A stretch of 64,000 nucleotides of DNA, from the NCBI RefSeq assembly GCF_001905795.1, contig NZ_LIXJ01000020.1:62001-126000 (forward strand), in the 5' to 3' direction. The position numbers and the translations under genes were made by a program. Position 1 is the first letter of the stretch. Every line of letters begins with the position of its first letter. The notes below the pieces were generated by a model that saw nothing but the letters and a program-made list of their open reading frames with translations, was not told the origin of the DNA and did not search any database. Source of the stretch: Streptomyces sp. CB01580. Lineage in GTDB: Bacteria; Actinomycetota; Actinomycetes; Streptomycetales; Streptomycetaceae. This document shows, piece by piece, positions 53,401 through 61,609 of the stretch.

Positions 53401-54150
53401 ATGGGTGTCTCCACCACGAGCCCGGACAAGGGCATCCGCCTGATCACGGTCGACCACCCGCCCGTCAACGCGCTGCCCGTGCGGGGCTGGTACGACCTCG
53501 CCGACGCCCTGCGCGCGGCGGGGCGCGACCCGGAGGTCCGTTGTGTCGTCCTGACCGCCGCGGGGCGCGGTTTCAACGCGGGCGTCGACATCAAGGAGAT
53601 GCAGCGCGACACCGGACACGACGCCCTGATCGGCGCCAACCGCGGCTGTTACGAAGCGTTCTCGGCGGTGTACGAGTGCGAGGTGCCGGTCGTCGCCGCG
53701 GTGCACGGCTTCTGTCTCGGCGGCGGCATCGGGCTCGTCGGCAACGCGGACGCGATCGTCGCGAGCGAGGACGCCACGTTCGGCCTGCCGGAGCTGGACC
53801 GGGGCGCGCTGGGTGCGGCGACCCATCTCGCCCGGCTCGTGCCGCAGCACCTGATGCGCGCGCTGTACTACACCTCGCGCACCGCCACCGCCGCCGAGCT
53901 GCACGCCCACGGATCGGTCTGGAAGGTCGTACCGCGCGACGAACTCCTGGACGCGGCAATGGAGTTGGCGGGCGAGATCGCCCGCAAGGACGGATATCTG
54001 ATCCGGCTGGCCAAGGCTGCCATCAACGGCATCGACCCGGTCGACGTCCACCGCAGCTACCGCTTCGAACAGGGCTTCACCTTCGAGGCAGGTCTCAGCG
54101 GTGTCGCCGACCGGGTCCGCGACACCTTCGGCAGGGAGGCACGACCGTGA
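53401..54150 (+). CDS. enoyl-CoA hydratase (EchA20-like)
   Basis: A 249-residue crotonase-fold enzyme. It contains RLITVDHPPVNALPVRGW, CVVLTAAGRGFNAGVDIKEM (oxyanion-hole strand) and VAAVHGFCLGGGIGLVGNADAIVASEDATFGLPELDRGALG. The size and position beside ipdAB match EchA20 (Rv3550), which opens a ring of a C/D-ring intermediate. An ATG at 53371 would lie inside the operator, so the start at 53401 is preferred though its ribosome site is distant. Its stop overlaps the ipdA start (GTGA). Confidence 0.88.
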   Translation: MGVSTTSPDKGIRLITVDHPPVNALPVRGWYDLADALRAAGRDPEVRCVVLTAAGRGFNAGVDIKEMQRDTGHDALIGANRGCYEAFSAVYECEVPVVAAVHGFCLGGGIGLVGNADAIVASEDATFGLPELDRGALGAATHLARLVPQHLMRALYYTSRTATAAELHAHGSVWKVVPRDELLDAAMELAGEIARKDGYLIRLAKAAINGIDPVDVHRSYRFEQGFTFEAGLSGVADRVRDTFGREARP

Positions 54151-55127
54151 CCGAAACCGACCTCAGGGCCACAGCCAGGACCGAAGCCGGGACCGGCGGC
54201 TCCGGCCCCGACCCCGACCCCGCCGACGGGACCGGAACCGGGGCCGGTCCGGACGCGAGGACCGACAAGAGCATGACCGCGCGCGAGGTCGTCTCCCGCC
54301 TCTCCAGCGGGATGACGATCGGCATCGGCGGCTGGGGCTCGCGCCGCAAACCGATGGCTCTGGTACGGGAGTTGCTGCGTTCCGACGTCACCGATCTCAC
54401 CGTGGTCTCCTACGGCGGCCCCGATGTCGGCCTGCTCGCCGCAGCCGGCCGGATCCGCAAGCTGGTCGCGGCCTTCGTCACGCTCGACTCGATCCCGCTC
54501 GAACCGCACTTCAGGGCGGCCCGCCAGCGCGGCGCGTTCGAACTGATGGAGCTCGACGAGGCCATGCTCATGTGGGGGCTGCACGCCGCCGCGAACCGAC
54601 TGCCCTTCCTCCCCGTCCGCGCCGGTATCGGTTCGGACGTGATGCGGGTCAACCCCGTTCTGCGCACGGTCACTTCACCGTACGCGGACGGCGAGGAGTT
54701 CGTCGCGATGCCCGCCCTGCGGATGGACGCGGCGCTGGTCCACATGAACCGCGCCGACCGGTTCGGCAACGGCCAGTACCTGGGCCCCGACCCGTACTTC
54801 GACGACCTGTTCTGCGAGGCCGCCGACACCGCGTACGTCTCCTGCGAACGCCTCGTGGACACCGCCGAGTTGACGGAGAAGGCCGCGCCGCAGACCCTCC
54901 TCGTGAAACGGCACTACGTCACCGGGGTGGTCGAGACGCCCAACGGCGCGCACTTCACCTCGTGCGCGCCCGACCACCCCCGCGACGAGGCGTTCCAGAG
55001 GGCGTACGCCACCGCCGCCGCCGACCCCGCCGCCTGGGCGGAGTTCGGTGATCGCTTCCTGCCCGCGCACGGCGACGAGAAGAGCTATCAGGCGACCGTC
55101 CGGACCTGGCACGAGGAGCAGCAGTGA
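54147..55127 (+). CDS. ipdA: CoA-transferase-fold hydrolase alpha subunit (IpdA)
   Basis: A 326-residue alpha subunit of the class I CoA-transferase fold. A 40-residue Gly/Thr/Asp-rich N-terminal extension precedes the conserved start KSMTAREVVSRLSSGMTIGIGGWGSRRKPMALVREL. GGPDVGLLAAAGRIRKLVAAFVTLDSIPLEPHFRAARQRGAFELMELDEAML and HMNRADRFGNGQYLGPDPYFDDLF are IpdA-like. In mycobacteria IpdAB is not a transferase but hydrolyses (retro-Claisen) the last steroid ring, COCHEA-CoA. It is coupled to echA20-like and ipdB genes by GTGA overlaps. The GTG start is supported by GGGAGG upstream. The N-terminal extension is absent from the roughly 290-residue mycobacterial protein. Confidence 0.88.
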   Translation: MTETDLRATARTEAGTGGSGPDPDPADGTGTGAGPDARTDKSMTAREVVSRLSSGMTIGIGGWGSRRKPMALVRELLRSDVTDLTVVSYGGPDVGLLAAAGRIRKLVAAFVTLDSIPLEPHFRAARQRGAFELMELDEAMLMWGLHAAANRLPFLPVRAGIGSDVMRVNPVLRTVTSPYADGEEFVAMPALRMDAALVHMNRADRFGNGQYLGPDPYFDDLFCEAADTAYVSCERLVDTAELTEKAAPQTLLVKRHYVTGVVETPNGAHFTSCAPDHPRDEAFQRAYATAAADPAAWAEFGDRFLPAHGDEKSYQATVRTWHEEQQ

Positions 55128-55942
55128 CCACGGATCGCATCACGGATCGCACCAACGACCACATGACGGCCGAAGCGGCCGACCGCGCCCCTGCCGGCAC
55201 CGGCGCGCCCCCCGCCACCCGGGCCGAGTACTGCGTGATCGCCTGCGCCGACGCCTGGCGGGGCGACGGCGAGGTACTGGCCAGTCCGATGGGCGCCGTC
55301 CCGTCCATCGGCGCGCGGCTCGCCCGGCTCACCTTCGCCCCCGATCTTCTGCTCACCGACGGCGAGGCGCTGATCGTCGGCCCGGACGGCACACCGGAGG
55401 GCTGGCTGCCCTACCGTCAGCACCTCACCATGGTCACGGGCGGCAGGCGTCACGTGATGATGGGGGCGAGCCAGCTCGACCGGTTCGGCAACCAGAACAT
55501 CTCCTGCATCGGCGACTGGCACCGGCCCGACCGGCAGCTGCTCGGGGCGCGCGGCGCACCGGTCAACACCCTGAACAATCCGGTGAGTTACTGGGTGCCC
55601 AAGCACTCCCGCCGGGTCTTCGTCGAGCATGTCGACATGATCTGCGGCGTCGGGTACGACAGCGCGGCGACGGCCGGTCCGTCGGCGCGGCGCCACCACG
55701 GCCTCCGGCGTGTCGTCACCGATCTCGCCGTTCTCGACTTCGCGACCCCGGACCACTCGATGCGCCTGGTCTCGCTACACCCGGGCGTCACCGTCGAACA
55801 GGTCCGCGCGGCCACCGGTTTCACGCTCGCCGTCGCGCAGGACGGCGTCCCGTCCACCCGGGAACCCACCGCCGCGGAGCTGCGCCTGATCCGCGAGGTC
55901 ATCGACCCGGCGGGCGCCCGGAACCGCGAGGTGCGGGGCTGA
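55124..55942 (+). CDS. ipdB: CoA-transferase-fold hydrolase beta subunit (IpdB)
   Basis: A 272-residue beta subunit. RAEYCVIACADAWRGDGEVLASPMGAVPSIGARLARLTFAPDLLLTDGEALIVG, QLDRFGNQNISCIGDW and FVEHVDMICGVGY are visible. The ENG-type glutamate motif that carries CoA in true class I transferases is replaced by TDGEALIVG, as expected for a hydrolase rather than a transferase. It forms the active site with IpdA. It is coupled upstream (GTGA) and downstream (TGATG) to its neighbours. Confidence 0.88.
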   Translation: MTTDRITDRTNDHMTAEAADRAPAGTGAPPATRAEYCVIACADAWRGDGEVLASPMGAVPSIGARLARLTFAPDLLLTDGEALIVGPDGTPEGWLPYRQHLTMVTGGRRHVMMGASQLDRFGNQNISCIGDWHRPDRQLLGARGAPVNTLNNPVSYWVPKHSRRVFVEHVDMICGVGYDSAATAGPSARRHHGLRRVVTDLAVLDFATPDHSMRLVSLHPGVTVEQVRAATGFTLAVAQDGVPSTREPTAAELRLIREVIDPAGARNREVRG

Positions 55943-57054
55943 TGCGGACCGCGCTCACCGAACTCGTCGGGGTCCGCCACCCCGTCGTGCAGACCGGCAT
56001 GGGCTGGGTCGCGGGCCCCCGGCTGGTCTCCGCCACCGCCCGTGCCGGAGCGCTCGGCATCCTGGCCTCCGCGACGATGACACCGGAGCGGCTGCGGGAG
56101 GCGGTGCGCGAGGTCAAGTCCCGCACGGACGAGCCGTTCGGCGTCAATCTGCGGGCCGACGCCGGGGACGCGCGCGAGCGGGTACGGATCATCATCGACG
56201 AGGGCGTGAAGGTGGCGTCCTTCGCGCTGGCCCCTTCGAAGGACCTGATCGCCGAGCTGAAGGACGCGGGGGTGGTGGTCATCCCGTCGATCGGTGCCCG
56301 GCGCCATGCGGAGAAGGTGGCGGCGTGGGGCGCGGACGCGGTGGTCGTGCAGGGCGGCGAGGGCGGCGGCCACACCGGTGACGTCGCGACCACGGTGCTG
56401 CTGCCGCAGGTGGTCGACGCGGTGGATATCCCGGTGATCGCGGCGGGCGGCTTCCACGACGGCCGCGGCCTGGTCGCGGCGCTGGCGTACGGGGCGGCGG
56501 GCATCGCCATGGGCACGCGGTTCCTGCTGACGTCGGACTCGACGGTGCCGGACGCGGTGAAGGCCCGCTATCTGGCCGCGGGCGTCAAGGACGTCACCGT
56601 CACCACGGCGGTGGACGGGCTGCCGCACCGGATGCTGCGTACGGAGATGGTCGCCTCGCTGGAACGCGCGGGCCGGGTACGGGCCCTGGCCCAGGCGGTG
56701 CGCCGGGCGGCGGGCTTCCGGCGGATCTCCGGCCTCGGCTGGTCCCGGATGGCGCGCGACGGTCTCGCGATGAGGCACGGCAGGGACCTGTCCTGGAGCC
56801 AGGTCCTGCTCGCCGCCAACGCCCCCATGCTGCTGAAGGCGTCCATGGTCGACGGTCGCACCGATCTCGGCGTGATGGCGTCGGGGCAGGTGGCCGGGGT
56901 GATCGAGGATCTGCCCGGCTGCGCGGAGCTGGTGGAACGGGTGATGGCGGAGGCCCATGCGGCCCTGGGCACGGTGACACGCGCCCTGGCCCCGTCCCCC
57001 GAGGCACCGCCCCGGCCCTCGCCCCCGCCGGGCGACGGAGCGGCGGTGCGGTGA
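55942..57054 (+). CDS. ipdC: nitronate monooxygenase-fold reductase (IpdC-like)
   Basis: A 370-residue FMN-binding TIM-barrel protein of the NMO/2-nitropropane-dioxygenase family. TELVGVRHPVVQTGMGWVAGPRLVSATARAGALGILASA, WGADAVVVQGGEGGGHTGDV (FMN phosphate site), IPVIAAGGFHDGRGLVAALAYGAAGIAMGTRFLLT are all typical. Immediately following ipdAB it corresponds to Rv3553 (IpdC), an NADH-dependent oxidoreductase acting on a C/D-ring CoA ester. The C-terminal 20 residues are Pro/Ser-rich and probably disordered. A hairpin starts four bases after its stop. Confidence 0.88.
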   Translation: MRTALTELVGVRHPVVQTGMGWVAGPRLVSATARAGALGILASATMTPERLREAVREVKSRTDEPFGVNLRADAGDARERVRIIIDEGVKVASFALAPSKDLIAELKDAGVVVIPSIGARRHAEKVAAWGADAVVVQGGEGGGHTGDVATTVLLPQVVDAVDIPVIAAGGFHDGRGLVAALAYGAAGIAMGTRFLLTSDSTVPDAVKARYLAAGVKDVTVTTAVDGLPHRMLRTEMVASLERAGRVRALAQAVRRAAGFRRISGLGWSRMARDGLAMRHGRDLSWSQVLLAANAPMLLKASMVDGRTDLGVMASGQVAGVIEDLPGCAELVERVMAEAHAALGTVTRALAPSPEAPPRPSPPPGDGAAVR

Positions 57055-57057
57055 CCA

Positions 57058-57114
57058 CGACCGTGGCCGTGGCCGGGCGCACCCCGGTCACGGCCGTGGT
57101 CACGGCCACGGTCG
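57058..57114. terminator. hairpin terminator after ipdC
   Basis: A perfect 14-bp inverted repeat (CGACCGTGGCCGTG and complement) separated by 29 bases that can themselves form a small CCGGG/CCCGG stem. It begins four bases past the ipdC stop and also faces the convergent helicase gene. Confidence 0.75.
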
Positions 57115-57142
57115 CCGCACCTCGTCCGCGTGTGCGCCCGGA

Positions 57143-57230
57143 CGTCTCGGCACGTCCCCCGTACGCCTCCGTGCGTGCGCCCCGCGCGTCTCGGCACGTT
57201 TCCCGTGCACCACCGCGCGTCTTTGCACGT
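57143..57230. repeat. repeated 13-bp word downstream of the helicase gene
   Basis: CGTCTCGGCACGT at 57143-57155 and 57187-57199, and CGTCTTTGCACGT at 57218-57230, lie in the 196-bp gap between ipdC and the convergent helicase gene. Confidence 0.6.
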
Positions 57231-57250
57231 CGCTCGTACGGGAGCGACGG

Positions 57251-58933
57251 CTACGCGGCCCGGCGGCCACGCCCCGTCCGCTCGGTGCCACCGTTCCCGG
57301 CACCGGCCCGGGTCCGGGTCCGGGGACGCCCGGTACCGGCCGCGCGGGAGGAACCGCCGCCGGTGGAACCGCCCGAGCCCCGGCGCTCTCCGTCCCCGGC
57401 ACCCCGGCGCTCGCCGCCTCCGGCGCCCCGGCCCGTGCCTTCGCCGCCCCGGCCGGTGCCGCCGCGGCGGCGACGGCGCCCGCCCGAAGAGGTGCCGGAA
57501 CCGCCCGGATCGGCACCGCCGGACCGGGTGCGCTGCTTCGGCGGGGTGACCGGCTGCGGGACCTCGATGACGACCGCGACCCCGGACGGTTCCCGGGCCC
57601 CGGTGATCCGTACGAGTTCCTCGTCGCCGGAACGGACCCGGGTGGTGCGCGGGGAGATGCCCGCGTCGGCCATCAGCCGGTTCATCTCCCGCTTCTCCTC
57701 GGGGAGCACCAGGGTGACGACGCTGCCGGACTCACCGGCCCGCGCCGTGCGCCCGCCCCGGTGGAGGTAGTCCTTGTGGTCGGTCGGCGGGTCCACGTTC
57801 ACGACCAGGTCGAGGTCGTCGACGTGGATGCCGCGTGCCGCCACGTTCGTGGCGACGAGTGCGGTGACCTGGCCGTTCTTGAACTGGTCCAGAGTCCGGT
57901 TGCGCTGCGGCTGCGAGCGCCCGCCGTGCAGGGCCGCGGCCCGTACCCCGTTGGCGAGCAGCCGCTTGGCGAAGCGGTCGGCGGACCGCTTGGTGTCCAC
58001 GAACATGATCACCCTGCCGTCGCGGGCGGCGATCCGGACGGCGACGGCCTTCTTGTCCGTCTCGTCGACCACGTGCAGCACATGGTGTTCCATCGTGGTG
58101 ACCGCGCCCGCGGACGGGTCGACCGAGTGCACGACGGGATCGGTGAGGAACATCCTGACCAGCCGGTCGATGTTCGCGTCGAGCGTCGCGGAGAACAGCA
58201 TCCGCTGACCGCCCGGCTCGACCTGCTTGAGCAGCGCCACGACCTGCGGCATGAAGCCCATGTCGGCCATCTGGTCGGCCTCGTCGAGAACGGTGACGGC
58301 GACCTGGTCGAGGCGGCAGTCCCCGCGCTCGATGAGGTCCTTCAGCCGGCCCGGCGTGGCGACGAGCACCTCGGCGCCCCGTCGCAGCGCGAGGGACTGC
58401 CGGTTGATCGACATGCCGCCGACGACGGTGGTCAGGCGCAGATGCACGGAGGTGGCGTACGGCGTCAACGCGTCGGTGACCTGCTGGGCGAGCTCGCGGG
58501 TCGGGACGAGGACCAGCGCGAGAGGCGCCCGCGGCTCGGCACGCCGCCCGGCGGTACGGGCGAGCAGCGCGAGGCCGAAGGCGAGGGTCTTGCCGGATCC
58601 GGTGCGACCGCGGCCGAGGATGTCCCGGCCGGCCAGCGAGTTCGGCAGCGTGGCGCCCTGGATCGGGAAGGGATCGGTGACCCCCTGCGCCGCCAGGGTC
58701 TTCAGCAGGGCCGCCGGCATGTCCAGTTCGGCGAACGCCTCGACGGCGGGCAGTGCGGGAGTCAGGGTCTCGGGCAGGGCGAACTCTCCCTGCGGCGGCA
58801 CGGCCCTGCGACGGGACGACGCCTTGCCGGAGCCCTTGCCTGCGCCCTTGGCGGCCGCCTTCGCCGGGGCCGTGCCACGCCCCCTCGACGGGCGGTTGCG
58901 GGCGGGTCGGTCCTGGCGTTCGGAACGGGTCAT
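57251..58933 (-). CDS. DEAD-box RNA helicase
   Basis: A 560-residue helicase. After a basic Lys/Ala/Gly tail (residues 1-45), the core has the Q-motif region (FAELDMPAALLKTLAAQGVTDPFPIQGATLP), motif I GRTGSGKT, Ia PTRELAQQV, motif II DEAD (VTVLDEADQMADMGF), motif III SATLD, IV-VI (FVDTKRSADRFAKRL, VATNVAARGIHVDDLDLVVNVDPP, HRGGRTARAG). The C-terminal 130 residues are Arg/Gly-rich repeats suited to RNA binding. With the cold-shock gene just upstream on the same strand it fits the RhlE/CspA-linked helicases that unwind RNA in the cold. It splits the steroid-catabolic cluster. Confidence 0.95.
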   Translation of the reverse strand: MTRSERQDRPARNRPSRGRGTAPAKAAAKGAGKGSGKASSRRRAVPPQGEFALPETLTPALPAVEAFAELDMPAALLKTLAAQGVTDPFPIQGATLPNSLAGRDILGRGRTGSGKTLAFGLALLARTAGRRAEPRAPLALVLVPTRELAQQVTDALTPYATSVHLRLTTVVGGMSINRQSLALRRGAEVLVATPGRLKDLIERGDCRLDQVAVTVLDEADQMADMGFMPQVVALLKQVEPGGQRMLFSATLDANIDRLVRMFLTDPVVHSVDPSAGAVTTMEHHVLHVVDETDKKAVAVRIAARDGRVIMFVDTKRSADRFAKRLLANGVRAAALHGGRSQPQRNRTLDQFKNGQVTALVATNVAARGIHVDDLDLVVNVDPPTDHKDYLHRGGRTARAGESGSVVTLVLPEEKREMNRLMADAGISPRTTRVRSGDEELVRITGAREPSGVAVVIEVPQPVTPPKQRTRSGGADPGGSGTSSGGRRRRRGGTGRGGEGTGRGAGGGERRGAGDGERRGSGGSTGGGSSRAAGTGRPRTRTRAGAGNGGTERTGRGRRAA

Positions 58934-59062
58934 ACGGAATTGCCCTCCTGGGGATTCCTGGAATTTCCCAGAACCCCGGGGAAACTGCCGGGACCGCTGG
59001 GAACACAGCGTGATGGGACGACGGACCGCGTGAGCGGGCCCGGGGCCACGGGGACAGCACAA

Positions 59063-59097
59063 GCCGGGACCCGCACCTCGACGGTGCGGGCCCCGGC
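59063..59097 (-). terminator. hairpin terminator between cold-shock and helicase genes
   Basis: A 15-bp stem with one mismatch (GCCGGGACCCGCACC against GGTGCGGGCCCCGGC), loop of five, 22 bp beyond the cold-shock stop and 130 bp before the helicase start, so the helicase probably has its own promoter or is expressed by read-through. Confidence 0.7.
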
Positions 59098-59118
59098 TGC
59101 GGGTTGCGCGTCCGACGG

Positions 59119-59322
59119 TCAGGCCGGGACGATGTTCTCCGCCTGCGGGCCCTTCTGGCCCTGCGTCACGTCGAACGTGACCTTCTGGCCCTCGTGGAGC
59201 TCACGGAAGCCGGTGGAGCTGATGTTGGAGTAGTGGGCGAAGACGTCGGCGCCGCCGCCGTCCTGCTCGATGAAGCCGAAGCCCTTTTCCGAGTTGAACC
59301 ACTTCACGGTTCCAGTGGCCAT
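59119..59322 (-). CDS. cold-shock domain protein (CspA family)
   Basis: A 67-residue single OB-fold protein, ATGTVKWFNSEKGFGFIEQDGG, with the RNP1-type KGFGFIEQD and RNP2-type DVFAHYSNI RNA-binding motifs intact, ending in QKGPQAENIVPA. It acts as an RNA chaperone. The ATG is preceded by GAGGAGAAT. A roughly 180-bp AT-rich leader with a stable hairpin (59420-59450) suggests temperature-responsive mRNA structure, as for other csp genes. Confidence 0.96.
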   Translation of the reverse strand: MATGTVKWFNSEKGFGFIEQDGGGADVFAHYSNISSTGFRELHEGQKVTFDVTQGQKGPQAENIVPA

Positions 59323-59419
59323 GTCATTCTCCTCAAGAGGTGCAGTGCCGGAAATCCGCACTTCACGAATTCCGCGTCGCCGCATTGAGCCCCATCCGGA
59401 GAAAGCCGGAAAACAATAA

Positions 59420-59450
59420 TGCGCCCGACGAAGCATTCCCGTCAGGCGCA
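59420..59450 (-). promoter_or_regulatory. leader hairpin of the cold-shock gene
   Basis: TGCGCCCGACG and CGTCAGGCGCA pair over 11 positions (one G-T) with a nine-base loop, about 100 bases before the cold-shock start codon in an otherwise AT-rich leader. Confidence 0.5.
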
Positions 59451-59563
59451 CATCATGTTCATGGGTACCAAAACTGCAACGCGGCAACCGTAGCACGTTC
59501 CGTCGGCCGCGGCGGGGACGCGCCACGCCGCGGCCGGTGGATTCCGGCCCGGGCCGGAGGAGA

Positions 59564-60721
59564 TCAGAGCCGTTCGACGATCGTCACGTTCGCCTGACCG
59601 CCGCCCTCGCACATGGTCTGGAGCCCGTAGCGGCCCCCGGTGCGCTCCAATTCGTGGAGCAGCGTCGTCAACAATTTCGCACCGGTTGCGCCGAGCGGGT
59701 GACCCAGAGCGATCGCGCCGCCGTTGACGTTCACCCGGTCGAGGTCGGCGCCGGTCTCCTTCAGCCAGGCCAGGACCACCGGGGCGAAAGCCTCGTTGAT
59801 CTCGATCAGGTCCATGTCGTCGATGGTCATGCCGGTCCTCGCGAGCGCGCGGGCGGTGGCCGGGATCGGGGCGGACAGCATGCGGATCGGGTCCTCGCCG
59901 CGCACGGAGAGGTGGTGGACGCGGGCGCGCGGAGTGAGGCCGTGCTCGGCCACGGCGCGTTCGGAGGCCAGCAGTACGGCGGCCGCCCCGTCGGACACCT
60001 GCGAGGAGCAGGCCGCAGTGATCGTGCCGCCCTCCATGACCGGCTTCAGCGCGGCCATCTTCTCCAGGGTGGTGTCGCGTCGCGGGCCCTCGTCGGTGGT
60101 GACGTCGCCCACGGCGACGGTCTCGCGCGCGAAGCGGCCCTCGTCGATGGCGCGGAGCGCGCGCCGGTGGGAGCGCAGGGCGAACTCCTCCATGTCGAGG
60201 CGGCTGATGCCCCACTTCTCGGCGATGAGCTGGGCACCGTGGAACTGGTTGACCGGCGCGTCGCCGTACCGGGCGCGCCAGCCCTCGCTGCCCGCGTACG
60301 GCCCCTCCGTCAGACCGAGCGGTGCGGCGGCCTGGCGGGAGGCGAAGGCGATCGGGATCTGCGTCATGCTCTGGACACCGCCCGCGACGACCAGGTCCTG
60401 GGTGCCGGAGAGCACTCCCTGGGCGGCGAAGTGCACGGCCTGCTGGGAGGAGCCGCACTGGCGGTCGACGGTGACGCCGGGGACCTCCTCGGGCAGTCCG
60501 GCCGCCAGCCAGCAGGTGCGGGCGATGTCGCCGGCCTGCGGCCCCACGGTGTCGAGGCAGCCGAGGACCACGTCGTCGACGGCCGCCGGGTCGATCCCGG
60601 CCCGCTCGACGAGGGCCTTGAGCGCATGGGCGCCGAGGTCGGCGGGGTGGATCCCGCCGAGGCCGCCCCCGCGCCTGCCGACCGGGGTGCGTACCGCTTC
60701 GATCACGTATGCCTCGGCCAT
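59564..60721 (-). CDS. fadA6: acetyl-CoA acetyltransferase/thiolase (FadA6-like)
   Basis: A 385-residue degradative thiolase. EAYVIEAVRTPVGRRGG starts it. The nucleophile Cys is in VTVDRQCGSSQQAVHFAAQ. The C-terminal NEAFAPVVLAWLKE, GGAIALGHPLGATGAKLLTTL (catalytic His) and TMCEGGGQANVTIVE (second Cys) are intact. It cleaves a beta-ketoacyl-CoA with CoA. It follows the TetR regulator on the same strand after 47 bp, exactly the order kstR2-fadA6 of Mycobacterium tuberculosis, where FadA6 completes C/D-ring breakdown. Confidence 0.9.
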   Translation of the reverse strand: MAEAYVIEAVRTPVGRRGGGLGGIHPADLGAHALKALVERAGIDPAAVDDVVLGCLDTVGPQAGDIARTCWLAAGLPEEVPGVTVDRQCGSSQQAVHFAAQGVLSGTQDLVVAGGVQSMTQIPIAFASRQAAAPLGLTEGPYAGSEGWRARYGDAPVNQFHGAQLIAEKWGISRLDMEEFALRSHRRALRAIDEGRFARETVAVGDVTTDEGPRRDTTLEKMAALKPVMEGGTITAACSSQVSDGAAAVLLASERAVAEHGLTPRARVHHLSVRGEDPIRMLSAPIPATARALARTGMTIDDMDLIEINEAFAPVVLAWLKETGADLDRVNVNGGAIALGHPLGATGAKLLTTLLHELERTGGRYGLQTMCEGGGQANVTIVERL

Positions 60722-60768
60722 GACTGCCACTCCTTCACGGGGCTCACGGGTTCGGGTCCGCCCAGGGG

Positions 60769-61380
60769 TCAGGTGTCCAGGGCGATGCCGTCCAGGACCA
60801 TCGAGAGGTACTGACGGGCGATCTCGTCGGGGCTGTGCTGTCCGCCGGGCCGGTACCAGGAGGCCGCGACCCAGACGGTGTCGCGGACGAACCGGTAGGT
60901 GAGGCGGATGTCGAGGTCGGCGCGGAAGGTCCGGTCGGCGACGCCGCGTTCCAGTGTGCCGAGCCACGCCTGCTCGAACTCGCGCTGGGAGTCGACGAGG
61001 TACTGGAAGCGCGGCTGGGTCGCCAGGTGCTTGGACTCCTTCTGGTAGATGGCGACGGCGGCGCGGTGCCGGTCGATCTCCCGGAAGGACTCGGTGACGA
61101 GGGCCTCGATGGTCTCCCGGGGGCCGAGTCCGGCGGCGAGCACCGCCTCGTAGCCCTCCTGGAGCTCGGTGAGGAAGGTCGAGAGGATCTCGTCGATCAT
61201 CGACTCCTTGGAGTCGAAGTGGTAGTAGAGGCTGCCCGCGAGCATCCCCGCCGCGTCCGCGATCCTACGGACGGTGGTGGCGTTGTATCCCTGCGCGGCG
61301 AACACCTCGGCGGCGGTGTCGAGCAGTTCGCGGCGGCGCTCGGGCGAGGGGGTCACCTGGGGCTTCTTCTTGGTAGGCAC
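60769..61380 (-). CDS. kstR2: TetR-family regulator (KstR2-like)
   Basis: A 203-residue repressor. The N-terminal DNA-binding domain (about residues 15-62) reads ERRRELLDTAAEVFAAQGYNATTVRRIADAAGMLAGSLYYHFDSKESM. The ligand domain includes EGYEAVLAAGLGPRETIEALVTESFREIDRHRAAVAIYQKE and ends AWLGTLERGVADRTFRADLDIRLTYRFVRDTVWVAASWYRPGG, much like KstR2, which responds to HIP-CoA. Size and synteny (thiolase immediately downstream) support this. The predicted operators lie at the two divergent promoters of the cluster, not in front of this gene. The 163-bp mobile element sits 66 bp upstream, between it and the ipdF-like gene. Confidence 0.85.
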   Translation of the reverse strand: MPTKKKPQVTPSPERRRELLDTAAEVFAAQGYNATTVRRIADAAGMLAGSLYYHFDSKESMIDEILSTFLTELQEGYEAVLAAGLGPRETIEALVTESFREIDRHRAAVAIYQKESKHLATQPRFQYLVDSQREFEQAWLGTLERGVADRTFRADLDIRLTYRFVRDTVWVAASWYRPGGQHSPDEIARQYLSMVLDGIALDT

Positions 61381-61446
61381 CTGCCCATTCTCCGCCCGCG
61401 GCCCCCTGCCCCGGACGTCGCGGGCACGGCGGCGTCCGTCCGCTCA

Positions 61447-61609
61447 GAGCCTGTCGGATGACCTGCGACCGGGAAGCGGACGTGGCATGGTGCGTGCGAT
61501 TCCAAGGCGCCGGGATGTCTTCGTAGCGGAGCTACGAGGGCATTCCGGCAACGCCGGGAGCGTGCGTGCCAGGGCGTGGCCGCCCGGTCAGAGGTCATCC
61601 GACAGGCTC
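61447..61609. mobile_element. 163-bp inverted-repeat element, copy 2
   Basis: Perfect 18-bp terminal inverted repeats (GAGCCTGTCGGATGACCT at the left and its complement at the right) and an interior forming a long imperfect hairpin. It is flanked by TCA on both sides (61444-61446 and 61610-61612), a 3-bp target duplication. The right TCA is the stop codon (TGA) of the ipdF-like gene on the minus strand. It has the same length as copy 1 at 13484-13646, with many substitutions between the copies. No transposase lies in the window. Confidence 0.88.
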
